64,000 bases of DNA from Aldersonia sp. NBC_00410 (GTDB taxonomy: Bacteria > Actinomycetota > Actinomycetes > Mycobacteriales > Mycobacteriaceae). Positions 35,046 through 43,056 of the stretch are shown piece by piece. Numbering within the stretch: position 1 is the stretch's first letter; every line of letters starts with the position of its first letter. The stretch is taken from contig NZ_JAPENM010000006.1 in assembly GCF_026342035.1 (NCBI RefSeq), forward strand, positions 186,001 to 250,000. The letters are read 5' to 3'. The notes beneath the pieces are model-generated. The model did no database searches. It saw nothing but the letters and a program-made list of their open reading frames with translations, and was not told where the DNA came from. Position numbers and translations under genes: made by a program.

Positions 35046-35807
35046 TCAGTAGCTCGCAGAATCACGTCGGTCGAGGTCGGCGGGGCTGTAGTCGCCGTAG
35101 AGTCCGCGTTGATCGCCCTGCAGGTAGAGCTGGTGCTGGTGTTCGGCACGTTCCGCGAGCGGGTCGGCTGCCGTGGCCATATCCGCGGCGTGGCGGCGGC
35201 TGCGGTGGTCGAGGTGCAGTTTCCAAAAGACCGGGGCGCACACGACACTGATGATCGCCATCGAGATCCGCTGCCCGAGCGGGGTCTCGGTGTCGAACAG
35301 CGACACCGGGATGGACAAGGTGAAGAACACCGCGCAGATGATGCGCCAGTGCGTCTTCCAGACGGGCACGAACCACCGCCACAGCCGCGCCCAGAACCCC
35401 TCCGAGGCTCGGGGAGTGCCTCGTACCGCGAACGGGGACGTGAAGGGGTGGGCGAGGGTCTGCTGCGCCCGTTGATTTGCCGGACGGAGCTGGCCGTCAG
35501 GATCGAGTACGAACAGGGTGATGCCGACTGTGTCGGCGTAGTCGACTGCTGCGCGGGTATAAGGCGCGGCAGCGAAGTAGTACAGCGCCGCGTGCTGGTC
35601 GGTGCCACGAACGCCCCAGAGTGCCTCCAGCTCGGTCCGTTCGGTCGGCGTGCCGCGCCAGTTCACCCGCGCAAGAGCGCCGCGGGCGCGCACATCGAGT
35701 CCGACATCCGAGTTTCCGCCGAGGGCGCGGGCGTCGCTGTAGCCGAAACGCTGTAGGTGTCTGGCCGCATTGGCGGCGGCGTCGGTGGCGGCGCGGATGT
35801 AGGTCAC
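35046..35807 (-). CDS. Membrane Mrr-type nuclease-like protein, catalytic Lys lost
   Basis: The 253-aa protein's N-terminal part (about 1-120) matches the Mrr/DUF2034 restriction-endonuclease fold common in actinobacteria: ARALGGNSDVGLDVRA, ARVNWRGTP, and AAVDYADTVGITLFVLDPDG. In active relatives the strand after the Asp reads QVKW. Here it is RVNW, so the Gln and the catalytic Lys are replaced by Arg47 and Asn49. Two membrane helices follow (about 153-170 and 182-198). I infer a DNA-binding or scaffold remnant without cleavage activity. A hydrophilic tail rich in Asp and Arg ends the protein. Confidence 0.7.
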   Translation of the reverse strand: MTYIRAATDAAANAARHLQRFGYSDARALGGNSDVGLDVRARGALARVNWRGTPTERTELEALWGVRGTDQHAALYYFAAAPYTRAAVDYADTVGITLFVLDPDGQLRPANQRAQQTLAHPFTSPFAVRGTPRASEGFWARLWRWFVPVWKTHWRIICAVFFTLSIPVSLFDTETPLGQRISMAIISVVCAPVFWKLHLDHRSRRHAADMATAADPLAERAEHQHQLYLQGDQRGLYGDYSPADLDRRDSASY

Positions 35808-35986
35808 GACAGTGTTCTCTCTCGAACCGGAAGGAGGGCCTCGGGTTCGCGCTGGATCAGTTCAGGGTTGGTGACGGGTGATGGCGAACAGTTCGCCGTG
35901 TCGCACCGACGTTCGATGGAATGCGCGCTCGATTCCGCTTCGTGTTTCGTGGGAGCGGAAACGAGCGCGGACCGGGAGGTCTACTT

Positions 35987-36379
35987 TCAGACAGCGGGGG
36001 CGACGATTTGCGGGGCGACGATTTGCGGGGCGACGATGTGCGGGGCGACGGCCTCGGGGGCGACGTCTTCGAAGGCGATGTTCTCCCACTTCCACCTCTG
36101 GATTCGTGGACCGACCCAGAACAAGTAGATGCCCACCGTCACAACGATTAGCAGGAACCACTTGATCCACATACCGAAAAGCCCCCAGGCCGATCCGGTG
36201 AAAACCAGACGTCGGTCATCGATCCAGGAGTGCTTTGCGCGCCAACGTTCCTTGAGCACGAGTGCAAACGGGTAGCAGATCCCGAGGGTGCACACCGTGA
36301 TCAACAGGGCGAGCAGGCCAGTCCCCACGTAGGTGCCTGCTCCGCCGTCGAAATGGAACCGGCCATGTTGCCGCGCCAT
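35987..36379 (-). CDS. Small integral membrane protein, DUF898/YjgN-like
   Basis: ATG 36379 (MARQHGRFHFDGGAGTYVGT) gives 130 residues with two strong membrane helices (LLALLITVCTLGICYPFALVL and WIKWFLLIVVTVGIYLFWV). Between them is LKERWRAKHSWIDDRRLVFTGSA, the kind of loop seen in DUF898 proteins. The C-terminal ~25 residues are a simple repeat (VAPxIVAPQ) encoded by a 15-bp tandem array. The function of the family is unknown. It is isolated on the reverse strand. Confidence 0.7.
   Translation of the reverse strand: MARQHGRFHFDGGAGTYVGTGLLALLITVCTLGICYPFALVLKERWRAKHSWIDDRRLVFTGSAWGLFGMWIKWFLLIVVTVGIYLFWVGPRIQRWKWENIAFEDVAPEAVAPHIVAPQIVAPQIVAPAV
35996..36066. repeat. Imperfect 15-bp tandem repeat inside a coding tail
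   Basis: Units of the form GCGACGATTTGCGGG occur about four and a half times in a row. The first two are identical; the later ones differ by one to five bases. They encode the VAPQI repeats at the C-terminus of the membrane protein 35987-36379. Slippage could change the tail length in steps of five residues. Confidence 0.75.
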
Positions 36380-36737
36380 GATAGAACTCCGATCTAGTTG
36401 TGGATTCACTCATTTCATCGGATCGGGCACGGTGGGCGTTCCGCGGCAAAAGTCACCGAAAACGAGGACGGACGACTCTTGTGCTTTTCCCATTGCTTCC
36501 TGCAGACCCCAGTACAGGGCAGTGGGGAGCACCGAGGTCGGAACGGATCGCACAAATTGTTACGTCGCGTGCCTCCGCGCTGAACGAGGGCCGCGAAGCC
36601 GAGTTGACCTGGCCTACGCGGACACCGCTGGACTACCCCATCGATCATGTCGACCGTAGTTCTGCCATAGTCCGCAACGTATACCGATGGTAGATCCGCC
36701 GACGCTATGGCGCTCTGCATCACGGCGAGGTCGAAAC
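36380..36737. other. Upstream region, nothing recognised
   Basis: No gene is supported here. The region lies between the divergent membrane-protein gene and the CTATAG box of the next unit. Confidence 0.4.
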
Positions 36738-36754
36738 CTATAGTGCTGCTATAG
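36738..36754 (+). promoter_or_regulatory. CTATAG-N5-CTATAG box, copy 1
   Basis: Two CTATAG half-sites are separated by TGCTG, giving 11 bp (one helix turn) between half-site starts. The identical 17-bp box recurs at 38976-38992 and a close variant at 45092-45108, each upstream of an island transcription unit. It may be an operator or contain a TATAGT -10 element. Confidence 0.6.
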
Positions 36755-36912
36755 AAGTCTCGTGGCGTGCCGACGATCAAGTAACTTCGAGCGCCGCAGA
36801 AAGCCCATGAAAGGTATAGGTGCTTTCGTGCTGCGCCTTGGGTGTTCGCCCTGCGAGACTGACTGGAAGCATCGACCACGGTGCGTCTCCGGTGGAGCGA
36901 GGAGTACAAGCC

Positions 36913-37347
36913 ATGCCCTTGTCCGAATCGGCTGCCAACCGGCGATCCCTGGCCTCCCCTGAATTTTGCGTGCAGCCGCTGGGCCACCACCGTTGGGCGA
37001 GGGCGACGACGTGGGCGGCGGAGTCTGTGAGGGCCGACTTCGAGCGCAGAGAGCCGCGCTGCCGGATCTGTCGTGATGAGTCTGTCTGCATTGCCGTGAA
37101 CGGCCTCCTGGACTGGCGCGGTGTCCCAATCATTCGGGAGGGCGGCAACTTCCACCGAATCACCCTGGCCGAGATCCTGCGCAGCATCGAGCCACTCAAC
37201 GAGGGCCGCGACGCGAGGGACCGGATCACCTACGACAGCCTGTGGATCCACTCCCAGCGGCACTACAGCTTTGCTGGAAAGGTGGCCTATTGGAACGCCA
37301 GGGTGGTCAAGGACTTCCGGAATGCCCTACTTGGAGAAGGGGTGTAG
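36913..37347 (+). CDS. Small-terminase-like/HTH protein, copy A (short)
   Basis: ATG 36913 follows GAGGAGTACAAGCC. The 144-residue product has a RCRICRD Cys pair, a helical middle (GVPIIREGGNFHRITLAEIL) and DRITYDSLWIHSQRHYS, an RIT-x-DS-x-x-x-H-x-x-RH pattern. The same pattern occurs in copy B (39138-39842), and this gene shares about 170 bp of similar upstream DNA with it. Proteins of this type resemble phage small-terminase or sporulation-like HTH proteins, but this is tentative. Copy A lacks the long C-terminal half of copy B and may be a truncated version. Confidence 0.55.
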   Translation: MPLSESAANRRSLASPEFCVQPLGHHRWARATTWAAESVRADFERREPRCRICRDESVCIAVNGLLDWRGVPIIREGGNFHRITLAEILRSIEPLNEGRDARDRITYDSLWIHSQRHYSFAGKVAYWNARVVKDFRNALLGEGV

Positions 37348-37461
37348 CAAACCTATAGATTTGTTGCAGAGAACCGGCCACTAAGTACGAAGAATCGGTC
37401 CTCGAGGGTCCGCAACAGCGGCTCGTGAACGTGCTGTGAGGGGGCAGAGCCCGAGTCGGCA

Positions 37462-37790
37462 TTAGATGTTGCGCCACCACTGGCTCACGCGCTCGCGTTG
37501 AATTTTGACGTCCTTAGGATCCCATGTGCCCCCCGGTTTGCCGTTCCTGTCGGTAACGAACGCGACCAGGTTCGGCTCGCCGCGCAGATGGCAGTCCCAG
37601 GCAATTGCATCGAGAAGACGAATGATTCCCTGGTCCTTGTACTGAAGCCTCCGCACCAGTTGCGTAGGTCCTGATAGGTCGACTCCCTGCCGAGGGAGCC
37701 ACGCGCAACCAGCAACGGACGGACCTCGTTGACCGAGTCGACCAGTGGCGCAGTAACCGGGCACTCTCGCGGCTCGCTCGGCCACATCGC
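37462..37790 (-). pseudogene. Frameshifted gene fragment, family unknown
   Basis: On the reverse strand, one frame reads EVRPLLVARGSLGRESTYQD. About 15 codons later the protein-like sequence continues in another frame as RRLQYKDQGIIRLLDAIAWD, then GEPNLVAFVTDRNGKPGGTW, and ends QWWRNI at 37462. The change of frame near 37650 breaks the gene. The 5' end is not clear. The intact family is not recognised. It lies between small-terminase-like copy A and an IS remnant. Confidence 0.5.
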
Positions 37791-38157
37791 CTGTCCGACA
37801 GTCAGTCGGCTGGTTTGGGCTGAACCTCGCATCTCGTCTCCTCAAGTGTCTCCGATGGGTACACGTCCATCGAGAACACGTCGCTATGTGTTAGCTGCGA
37901 AGCCGTCGACCGGTGCAATGTCGCGACTCGGTCGGCGCATCCGCCAAGCTACCGAACGCCCCGGGTAACCCCGGCGAACTTTCGTCGCCGAACCCGGAGA
38001 CTTGCCCCACTAACGTCCGCTCAACAAATCGTCTCCGCGCAGTTACCGCACTTCGGCACGTCGGCCCGATTCGCGTACCAGGTCGGGGATCAACTCGCGG
38101 ACGAGCTTCCATCGGTCACCGTGGTGGCATGGCCAATCACACGGCTGTGGACCGACC

Positions 38158-38480
38158 GCAGGAACTCCAAACGGCAAACAGTTCACCGGCAAGTTCACCA
38201 GACCATTACCGGCCGAGGTCCTCTTCGAACGGATCTGTCGCGACAACGGCATCACCGCCCGATTAACCAAACGACGCCCTCCAACGACCACCGGCAGGGT
38301 CGAGCGCTTCCACAAGACGTTGCGACGCGAACTTCTCGACGAGACAGGCGCATTCGAATCGATCGAGGCTGCCCAGGCAGGAATCGACGAATGGGTTCAC
38401 GCCTACAACACCGTGCGGCGCCACCAATCGTTGGACATGGCTACGCTAGCGAGCGGGTCGCACTCATCGCCGACGACCCG
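38158..38480 (+). mobile_element. IS481-family transposase remnant
   Basis: A + strand frame reads NGKQFTGKF, then FERICRDNGITARLTKRRPP, GRVERFHKTLRRELLDE and WVHAYNTVRRHQSLDMAT. This is the C-terminal half of an IS481-type DDE transposase: the NGKQFTG segment holds the second Asp region and ERFHKTLRRELL holds the Glu. The 5' half is missing, and after LDMAT the frame is lost (continuing as ERVALIADDPDVALDARVEL in another frame). No terminal repeats were recognised. It is dead. Confidence 0.8.
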
Positions 38481-38555
38481 GACGTGGCGCTGGATGCTCG
38501 GGTCGAGTTGACGGACTTGCTCGTCGAGGCCGACCGGCGGGCGAACGAGAGCTAG

Positions 38556-38975
38556 CGACTCTGCTGTATGCCGGAAGGGTTTGTGGCAGCGTTATCCCAG
38601 CCGCGCCATGGGTGTGCGGCCCGTCGCCGTAGTCATCGCCTCCCGCAGTGGATGACTACTGCCGATCAGGCGTTCGTTGCGCTGCCACAGCGACTCCAGG
38701 AAATCTCCGTGCGCCCTCGTGGACGACGAGCAGCGTGCGGTGCTGATCGAGGCCGGATACGACCCGGACAACGCAGAGATCTTTGCGAGATCGACCGGGT
38801 GCAGTGGGATCTGTCAATGCTGCAAGACGATCAGAACGACTGACGTGCCCCGCTTGGCCTCGGCGGTCCAGATCATCATCGTGTGAGGTACGACTCCGGT
38901 GGATTGCCGATGGTGGTCTCCGGCCACGCGCGCGTATGCGGATCTTTACGCTCGGCAACGTGGAGAAGTCGAAAG
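38556..38975. other. 420-bp gap, nothing recognised
   Basis: The sequence between the IS remnant and the second CTATAG box has only short chance frames and no supported gene. Confidence 0.45.
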
Positions 38976-38992
38976 CTATAGTGCTGCTATAG
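38976..38992 (+). promoter_or_regulatory. CTATAG-N5-CTATAG box, copy 2
   Basis: The box is identical over 17 bp to the one at 36738-36754, and the flanks agree too (gtcgaaa before, aagtc after). It lies about 150 bp upstream of small-terminase-like copy B. The leader between box and gene is also similar in both copies, including the ATCGACCACGGTGC block. Confidence 0.6.
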
Positions 38993-39137
38993 AAGTCGCA
39001 CCGTCTGCCGACATTCAAGGTCGTTCAAGTGCCGCAAAACTACAGCGTTCTCGGCTACGCCGATGGCCCTCGCTCTGAGAGACTGGAACTGGTGCATCGA
39101 CCACGGTGCATCTGCTGCGGATCGAGGAGTGAAAGCC

Positions 39138-39842
39138 ATGTCCGTATCCGAGGCGCTCGCCACCCCCGTCGACGAACTCATGGATTCGATGCAGTGGGCC
39201 CCGCGCAACGGATTTCACATCGAACCCCGATGCCGCGTGTGCCGAAACGACGAGGCTCTAAAGAAGGTGAACGACCTGCTCGCCGGCGGAGCCAGCTACG
39301 CGATGGTCTTGCGCGCCCTTGGGGAAGACAACGCCGTGCTCGACAAGTGCGACCGGATCACGCTCGACTCGGTCAGGAACCATTGTGTGCGGCACTTTCC
39401 CGTGCAGAATGTGGCCAAGGCAACATACCGGGAGATCCTCGAACGCCGCGCTCGGGAGAACCACGTCGACTTCGTCGAGGGCGTTGTTAACGCGATCACA
39501 CCGCTTGCATTCCTCGAAACGGTCTTGGTGAAAAGTTATGAGCACCTTGTCGACTCGGATACCAAGGTAGATGTCACTACGGGTATCGCTGCGGCTGGTC
39601 GGTTGCAGTCGTTGATCGATTCCGGGGACCAGGGTCGCGATATCGCTGTGTTGAGGACGCAGGTCGGCCAGCTCGCAGACGCGGTCAAGTCCGTAGTGCC
39701 GCGGGAGTTGTGGGGGGCGATCGTCGAGAAGCTCGACGAGCTGGAGCAACTGCCGCAGGCCCTCGACGCCGGCGTGGACTCGTTCGATGACGACGACCCG
39801 TACGACCCCTTGGAGTTCGCGGAGGCGGACGACGAGTTTTGA
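39138..39842 (+). CDS. Small-terminase-like/HTH protein, copy B (full length)
   Basis: ATG 39138 follows GAGGAGTGAAAGCC. The 234-residue protein has RCRVCRND, a putative HTH around VNDLLAGGASYAMVLRALGE, and DRITLDSVRNHCVRHFP. A helical region, a coiled-coil-like segment (DIAVLRTQVGQLADAVKSVV) and a very acidic tail ending YDPLEFAEADDEF follow. Actinophage small-terminase-like DNA-binding proteins have a similar Cys and HTH start, so a phage packaging or regulatory origin is plausible. The acidic tail reappears at the end of McrC (44868-44922). Confidence 0.6.
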   Translation: MSVSEALATPVDELMDSMQWAPRNGFHIEPRCRVCRNDEALKKVNDLLAGGASYAMVLRALGEDNAVLDKCDRITLDSVRNHCVRHFPVQNVAKATYREILERRARENHVDFVEGVVNAITPLAFLETVLVKSYEHLVDSDTKVDVTTGIAAAGRLQSLIDSGDQGRDIAVLRTQVGQLADAVKSVVPRELWGAIVEKLDELEQLPQALDAGVDSFDDDDPYDPLEFAEADDEF

Positions 39843-40168
39843 CCCGTTGGCCGAGGACGATGAGCTTTGAGACCGGCCGCCGCTTTTCAGGCGCCGATGA
39901 GAGCTTTCGGTTCGGGAGAGCGCCCACCGATAGCGCGGAAGAGCGGGCCTATGCCAGATCACGATGAGCGGACGCCGGCCTGTTGAGTCGCTTGGTGATG
40001 GACGGTGGCGAGCACCGCGGCAACGCGAATCGCGGACGTCGCAGAGCCCCACACCTGCCCTCCCCGGGCGGTAACGTCGGTTAGCTTTCGGATTACCGAA
40101 CGATGCCTACACCGTCCCCCACGGTCGTTGGGCCCGTTGGCGCAGTCACAACGCGGAGGGTAGTGGAC

Positions 40169-43054
40169 ATGTCAGTGGGAGGCGCTCCGGCGTTCACCGA
40201 GCTGGACTGCGCCTTGTTGGGGCAGTTCGCGGGCGGTACTCAGACCAGGGATCTGACGGAGGACCAGGTATCGGGCATCGCCGACCTGCGGACCCGCCTC
40301 CGCGCCGCGGCAACCTCGGTCGCTGACCAGCTGTCGGTCGACTGGCGGCCGTTCAAGTCGGATGTGAACCGGCCCAGCATCAGCGGCCACGTGGCCAAAT
40401 TGCTCTGGTCTTGCGCATACCCGTCTGCTTCGCCCCACAAGTCGTTCGGGTTGCAGGTCGCGCTCATCGTCCAACCCAGCGGCGTCGAGCTGTGCTTCTG
40501 CCTCGGGTCTGGTGCCAGCCAGTCTAAGTCCGCCCACACTCGCGACGAGCTCGGTCGAGAGTTCGCGCGGGTACACGAGCGGATGCAGACCGCGCCCCGT
40601 GGCGTCGTTGAGGACGTCACCGAGCGACTTGGGTCCGACTGGTCGTTTCGCAAGAAATGGCTCATGCCAGCGGGGGCCGGCGAGTTCCGGACCTTCGAGG
40701 AGTGGCTCAGGTCCGCTGGCGCCTCGTCCGAAGGTGGAGCCAGCATCTCAAGGTATCTCACGCCGGAGGAGGTGGACGGTGCCGCACCGGCGTTCGTCGA
40801 CGACCTGGTGCGATTGACGCGCGCAGTCCGCCCGCTCGTGGACTGGGTATACCCGGACGACCGCACGGACATACAGACCGCTGGTCTCGGCGCGGCCGAC
40901 CTGGCCGTGGAGCCCGATGAGTCGGGACGGATCCCACCTGGGTTCCGACGGGACCTCTTCGACGTCGCCGTCGCCGAGTTGAAGCGTGAGCGCCTCGAGC
41001 ATGGCGACCTCCATCAGGTGGCGTGCCGCCAGCTGGCTGCGTGGATCGAGCAGCGAGACACCCTGACCGATGATGCCCTTTGGGCTGGTCTTCGCGACCG
41101 CTTCCTGCCGTTCGGGTATGTCGAGATCGACGGCAATAGGTACGGCGCGAATTCCCCGACCCCGCTCAATGAGGCCGAGCTCCGTGCCGCGGAACAAGCG
41201 GGTCGCGTCACTGCACATGGCAACCTTCACTGGACCGGCCTCGCGAGAGCGGTCGGCAGGGAGCGGGACGATGTGCCGGCGATCAGGGCCGCGATCGACT
41301 GGATTCTCGATGAGACAAGCCCGTTCGACGTCCGCATCGCTGCCCTCGTCGGTGGTGATCGGCACGTCCGCGGCTTCGCCATCGCGGTGTGGACCGGCTT
41401 CTACGCGATGGTTCGCGACTGGGGACAGCCGGCGGTAAACGCGACGGTGCACGGGGCGTACGAGAAGCTCGGCTGGCCGCTGGTGGAGGACGGTCCCGCG
41501 GCTGGAGTGGCGGAGGTCCGCGCACGTGGGGAACTGCTACTCGCCGAGAGTGGGCTTCCTTCGCTCTCCGACATCGACTGGGTGTATTGGCGCGTCCTCG
41601 ACATGGGGTCGACGGACACCCCCACGAAACAAGCAGGCATCGGACTCATCACTGCTGAACCTCCCGAGAGCCTGAATTGGATGGATGCGTCCGCCGTGCC
41701 TGGTGTCCTGCGAAGCGTCGCGGCTGGCGCTGGTCTCTGGTTCGAGTCGTGGGTGCTCGAAGACCTCTACCTCGCACTGCGTACCAAGCCGTTCTTGATC
41801 CTCACCGGGCTATCAGGCACGGGGAAGACGAAGGTCGCACTTGCGCTCCAGGATCTGTTGACCGACAAGGACACTCGTGCTTTCGTCTCGGTCCGCCCGG
41901 ACTGGGTCGATGGCAAGGGCCTGCTCGGCTTCCACAACCTCCTCACCGATACGTTCGTCATGACCGACACGACGCGCCTGCTGCTCGACGCCGAGGCCGA
42001 GTTCAAGGCCAGGGGCCGCGATGCGCGTCCGTACATCCTTCTCCTCGACGAGATGAACCTCGCCCGCGTCGAGCACTATCTCGCCGACTACCTCAGCGTG
42101 CTCGAGTCGCGGCGCGTCACTCCGGATGGCCAGGTCACCGACGAGCAGATCGTGCTCCACACGATGGGTAGTAACCTCCCGACCAGTGGCGATGGGCGCG
42201 CCGTCCCGCCGACGGTCGGCCTCGCGCCGAATGTCTACCTCATAGGGACCGTCAACATCGACGAGACGACCCATCCGTTCAGTCGCAAGGTCCTCGACCG
42301 CGCGAACGTCGTCGAGCTGTTCGATGTCGACCTTACGAAGAGTGGCGTTGACGGCTCGACTGGTAACGCCGCGGCTGAGCGGCGCAAGACACGCGATCAC
42401 TTCGCGCGCGGGGGTCGATTCGTTGACCTCACCGAGCCGAGCCTCGACACACCCTGGCTCACCGAGCTCGTCGCGGTCAACGCCGTGCTCGCACGCGACC
42501 GGCTGCATTTCGGGTATCGGGTCCGCAACGAGATACTCGCCTTCGTCGAGCAAGCCGGGGATGGCGGACTTCTCGGAGAGGGCGAAGATGCCAGGCGCGT
42601 CGCGCTAGATGTCCAGCTGCTCCAAAAGGTCCTTCCGAAGCTGGCCGGCTCCCGTGAGCGACTCGAGCGTCCGTTGCGTGGACTCCTCGCCGTGTGCCTC
42701 ACCCCCGGCGCGCGCCGGAACGATCGCGCCGGGCTACTCGCGGATGACCCTGAGCAGCTGTTCACACGGATGGAGGCAATCGCGGGCGGCGATGGTTGGT
42801 CCGCCGTCGAGCAGATCCAAGCCGCGACCGGCGATGCGCCCGAGTTGATCGACGGCGAGGACGAGGAGGTCGCGGATGCGACCGAGAACGTCGCTCAGGC
42901 CGAATCCCCGGGGCTCCCAGCTGCCCGCGCAATGGTGCGGTCCGGTCCGTGGCCGCTTCGGACCGACGAGTTGCGGTATCCGCGCACCGCCAGGAAAATC
43001 GCTCGCATGCTGCTACAGCTCCGCGACGAGGGCTACGCCAGCTTCTTCGAGTGA
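40169..43054 (+). CDS. mcrB: McrB-like AAA+ GTPase subunit
   Basis: ATG 40169 has GGAGGG eight bases upstream; the frame is open from 40103. The product is 961 aa. An N-terminal DUF3578/MrcB-like DNA-recognition region (about 20-150) is followed by a long helical middle. The AAA+ GTPase module has Walker A GLSGTGKTK at 547-555, WVDGKGLLGFHN, Walker B LLLDEMNLAR (Asp627-Glu628) and the McrB signature GTVNIDE (Asn696), then PFSRKVLDRANVVE. McrB loads on modified DNA and drives the McrC nuclease by GTP hydrolysis (established for E. coli McrBC). The nuclease gene follows directly. Confidence 0.92.
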   Translation: MSVGGAPAFTELDCALLGQFAGGTQTRDLTEDQVSGIADLRTRLRAAATSVADQLSVDWRPFKSDVNRPSISGHVAKLLWSCAYPSASPHKSFGLQVALIVQPSGVELCFCLGSGASQSKSAHTRDELGREFARVHERMQTAPRGVVEDVTERLGSDWSFRKKWLMPAGAGEFRTFEEWLRSAGASSEGGASISRYLTPEEVDGAAPAFVDDLVRLTRAVRPLVDWVYPDDRTDIQTAGLGAADLAVEPDESGRIPPGFRRDLFDVAVAELKRERLEHGDLHQVACRQLAAWIEQRDTLTDDALWAGLRDRFLPFGYVEIDGNRYGANSPTPLNEAELRAAEQAGRVTAHGNLHWTGLARAVGRERDDVPAIRAAIDWILDETSPFDVRIAALVGGDRHVRGFAIAVWTGFYAMVRDWGQPAVNATVHGAYEKLGWPLVEDGPAAGVAEVRARGELLLAESGLPSLSDIDWVYWRVLDMGSTDTPTKQAGIGLITAEPPESLNWMDASAVPGVLRSVAAGAGLWFESWVLEDLYLALRTKPFLILTGLSGTGKTKVALALQDLLTDKDTRAFVSVRPDWVDGKGLLGFHNLLTDTFVMTDTTRLLLDAEAEFKARGRDARPYILLLDEMNLARVEHYLADYLSVLESRRVTPDGQVTDEQIVLHTMGSNLPTSGDGRAVPPTVGLAPNVYLIGTVNIDETTHPFSRKVLDRANVVELFDVDLTKSGVDGSTGNAAAERRKTRDHFARGGRFVDLTEPSLDTPWLTELVAVNAVLARDRLHFGYRVRNEILAFVEQAGDGGLLGEGEDARRVALDVQLLQKVLPKLAGSRERLERPLRGLLAVCLTPGARRNDRAGLLADDPEQLFTRMEAIAGGDGWSAVEQIQAATGDAPELIDGEDEEVADATENVAQAESPGLPAARAMVRSGPWPLRTDELRYPRTARKIARMLLQLRDEGYASFFE

Positions 43055-43056
43055 GC

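Noticed and set aside
34502-35608. 368-codon reverse frame as one long gene
   Set aside because: The upstream two-thirds overlap the Mrr-like gene in another frame. The signal peptide at ATG 34924 marks the true start.
35996-36066. Possible CRISPR-like array
   Set aside because: The 15-bp units are contiguous with no spacers and encode a protein repeat. No CRISPR array or cas gene was seen anywhere in the window.
36415-37263. Reverse-strand 282-codon frame opposite small-terminase-like copy A
   Set aside because: It is antisense to a gene that has a homologue in the window, and it has no supporting motif.
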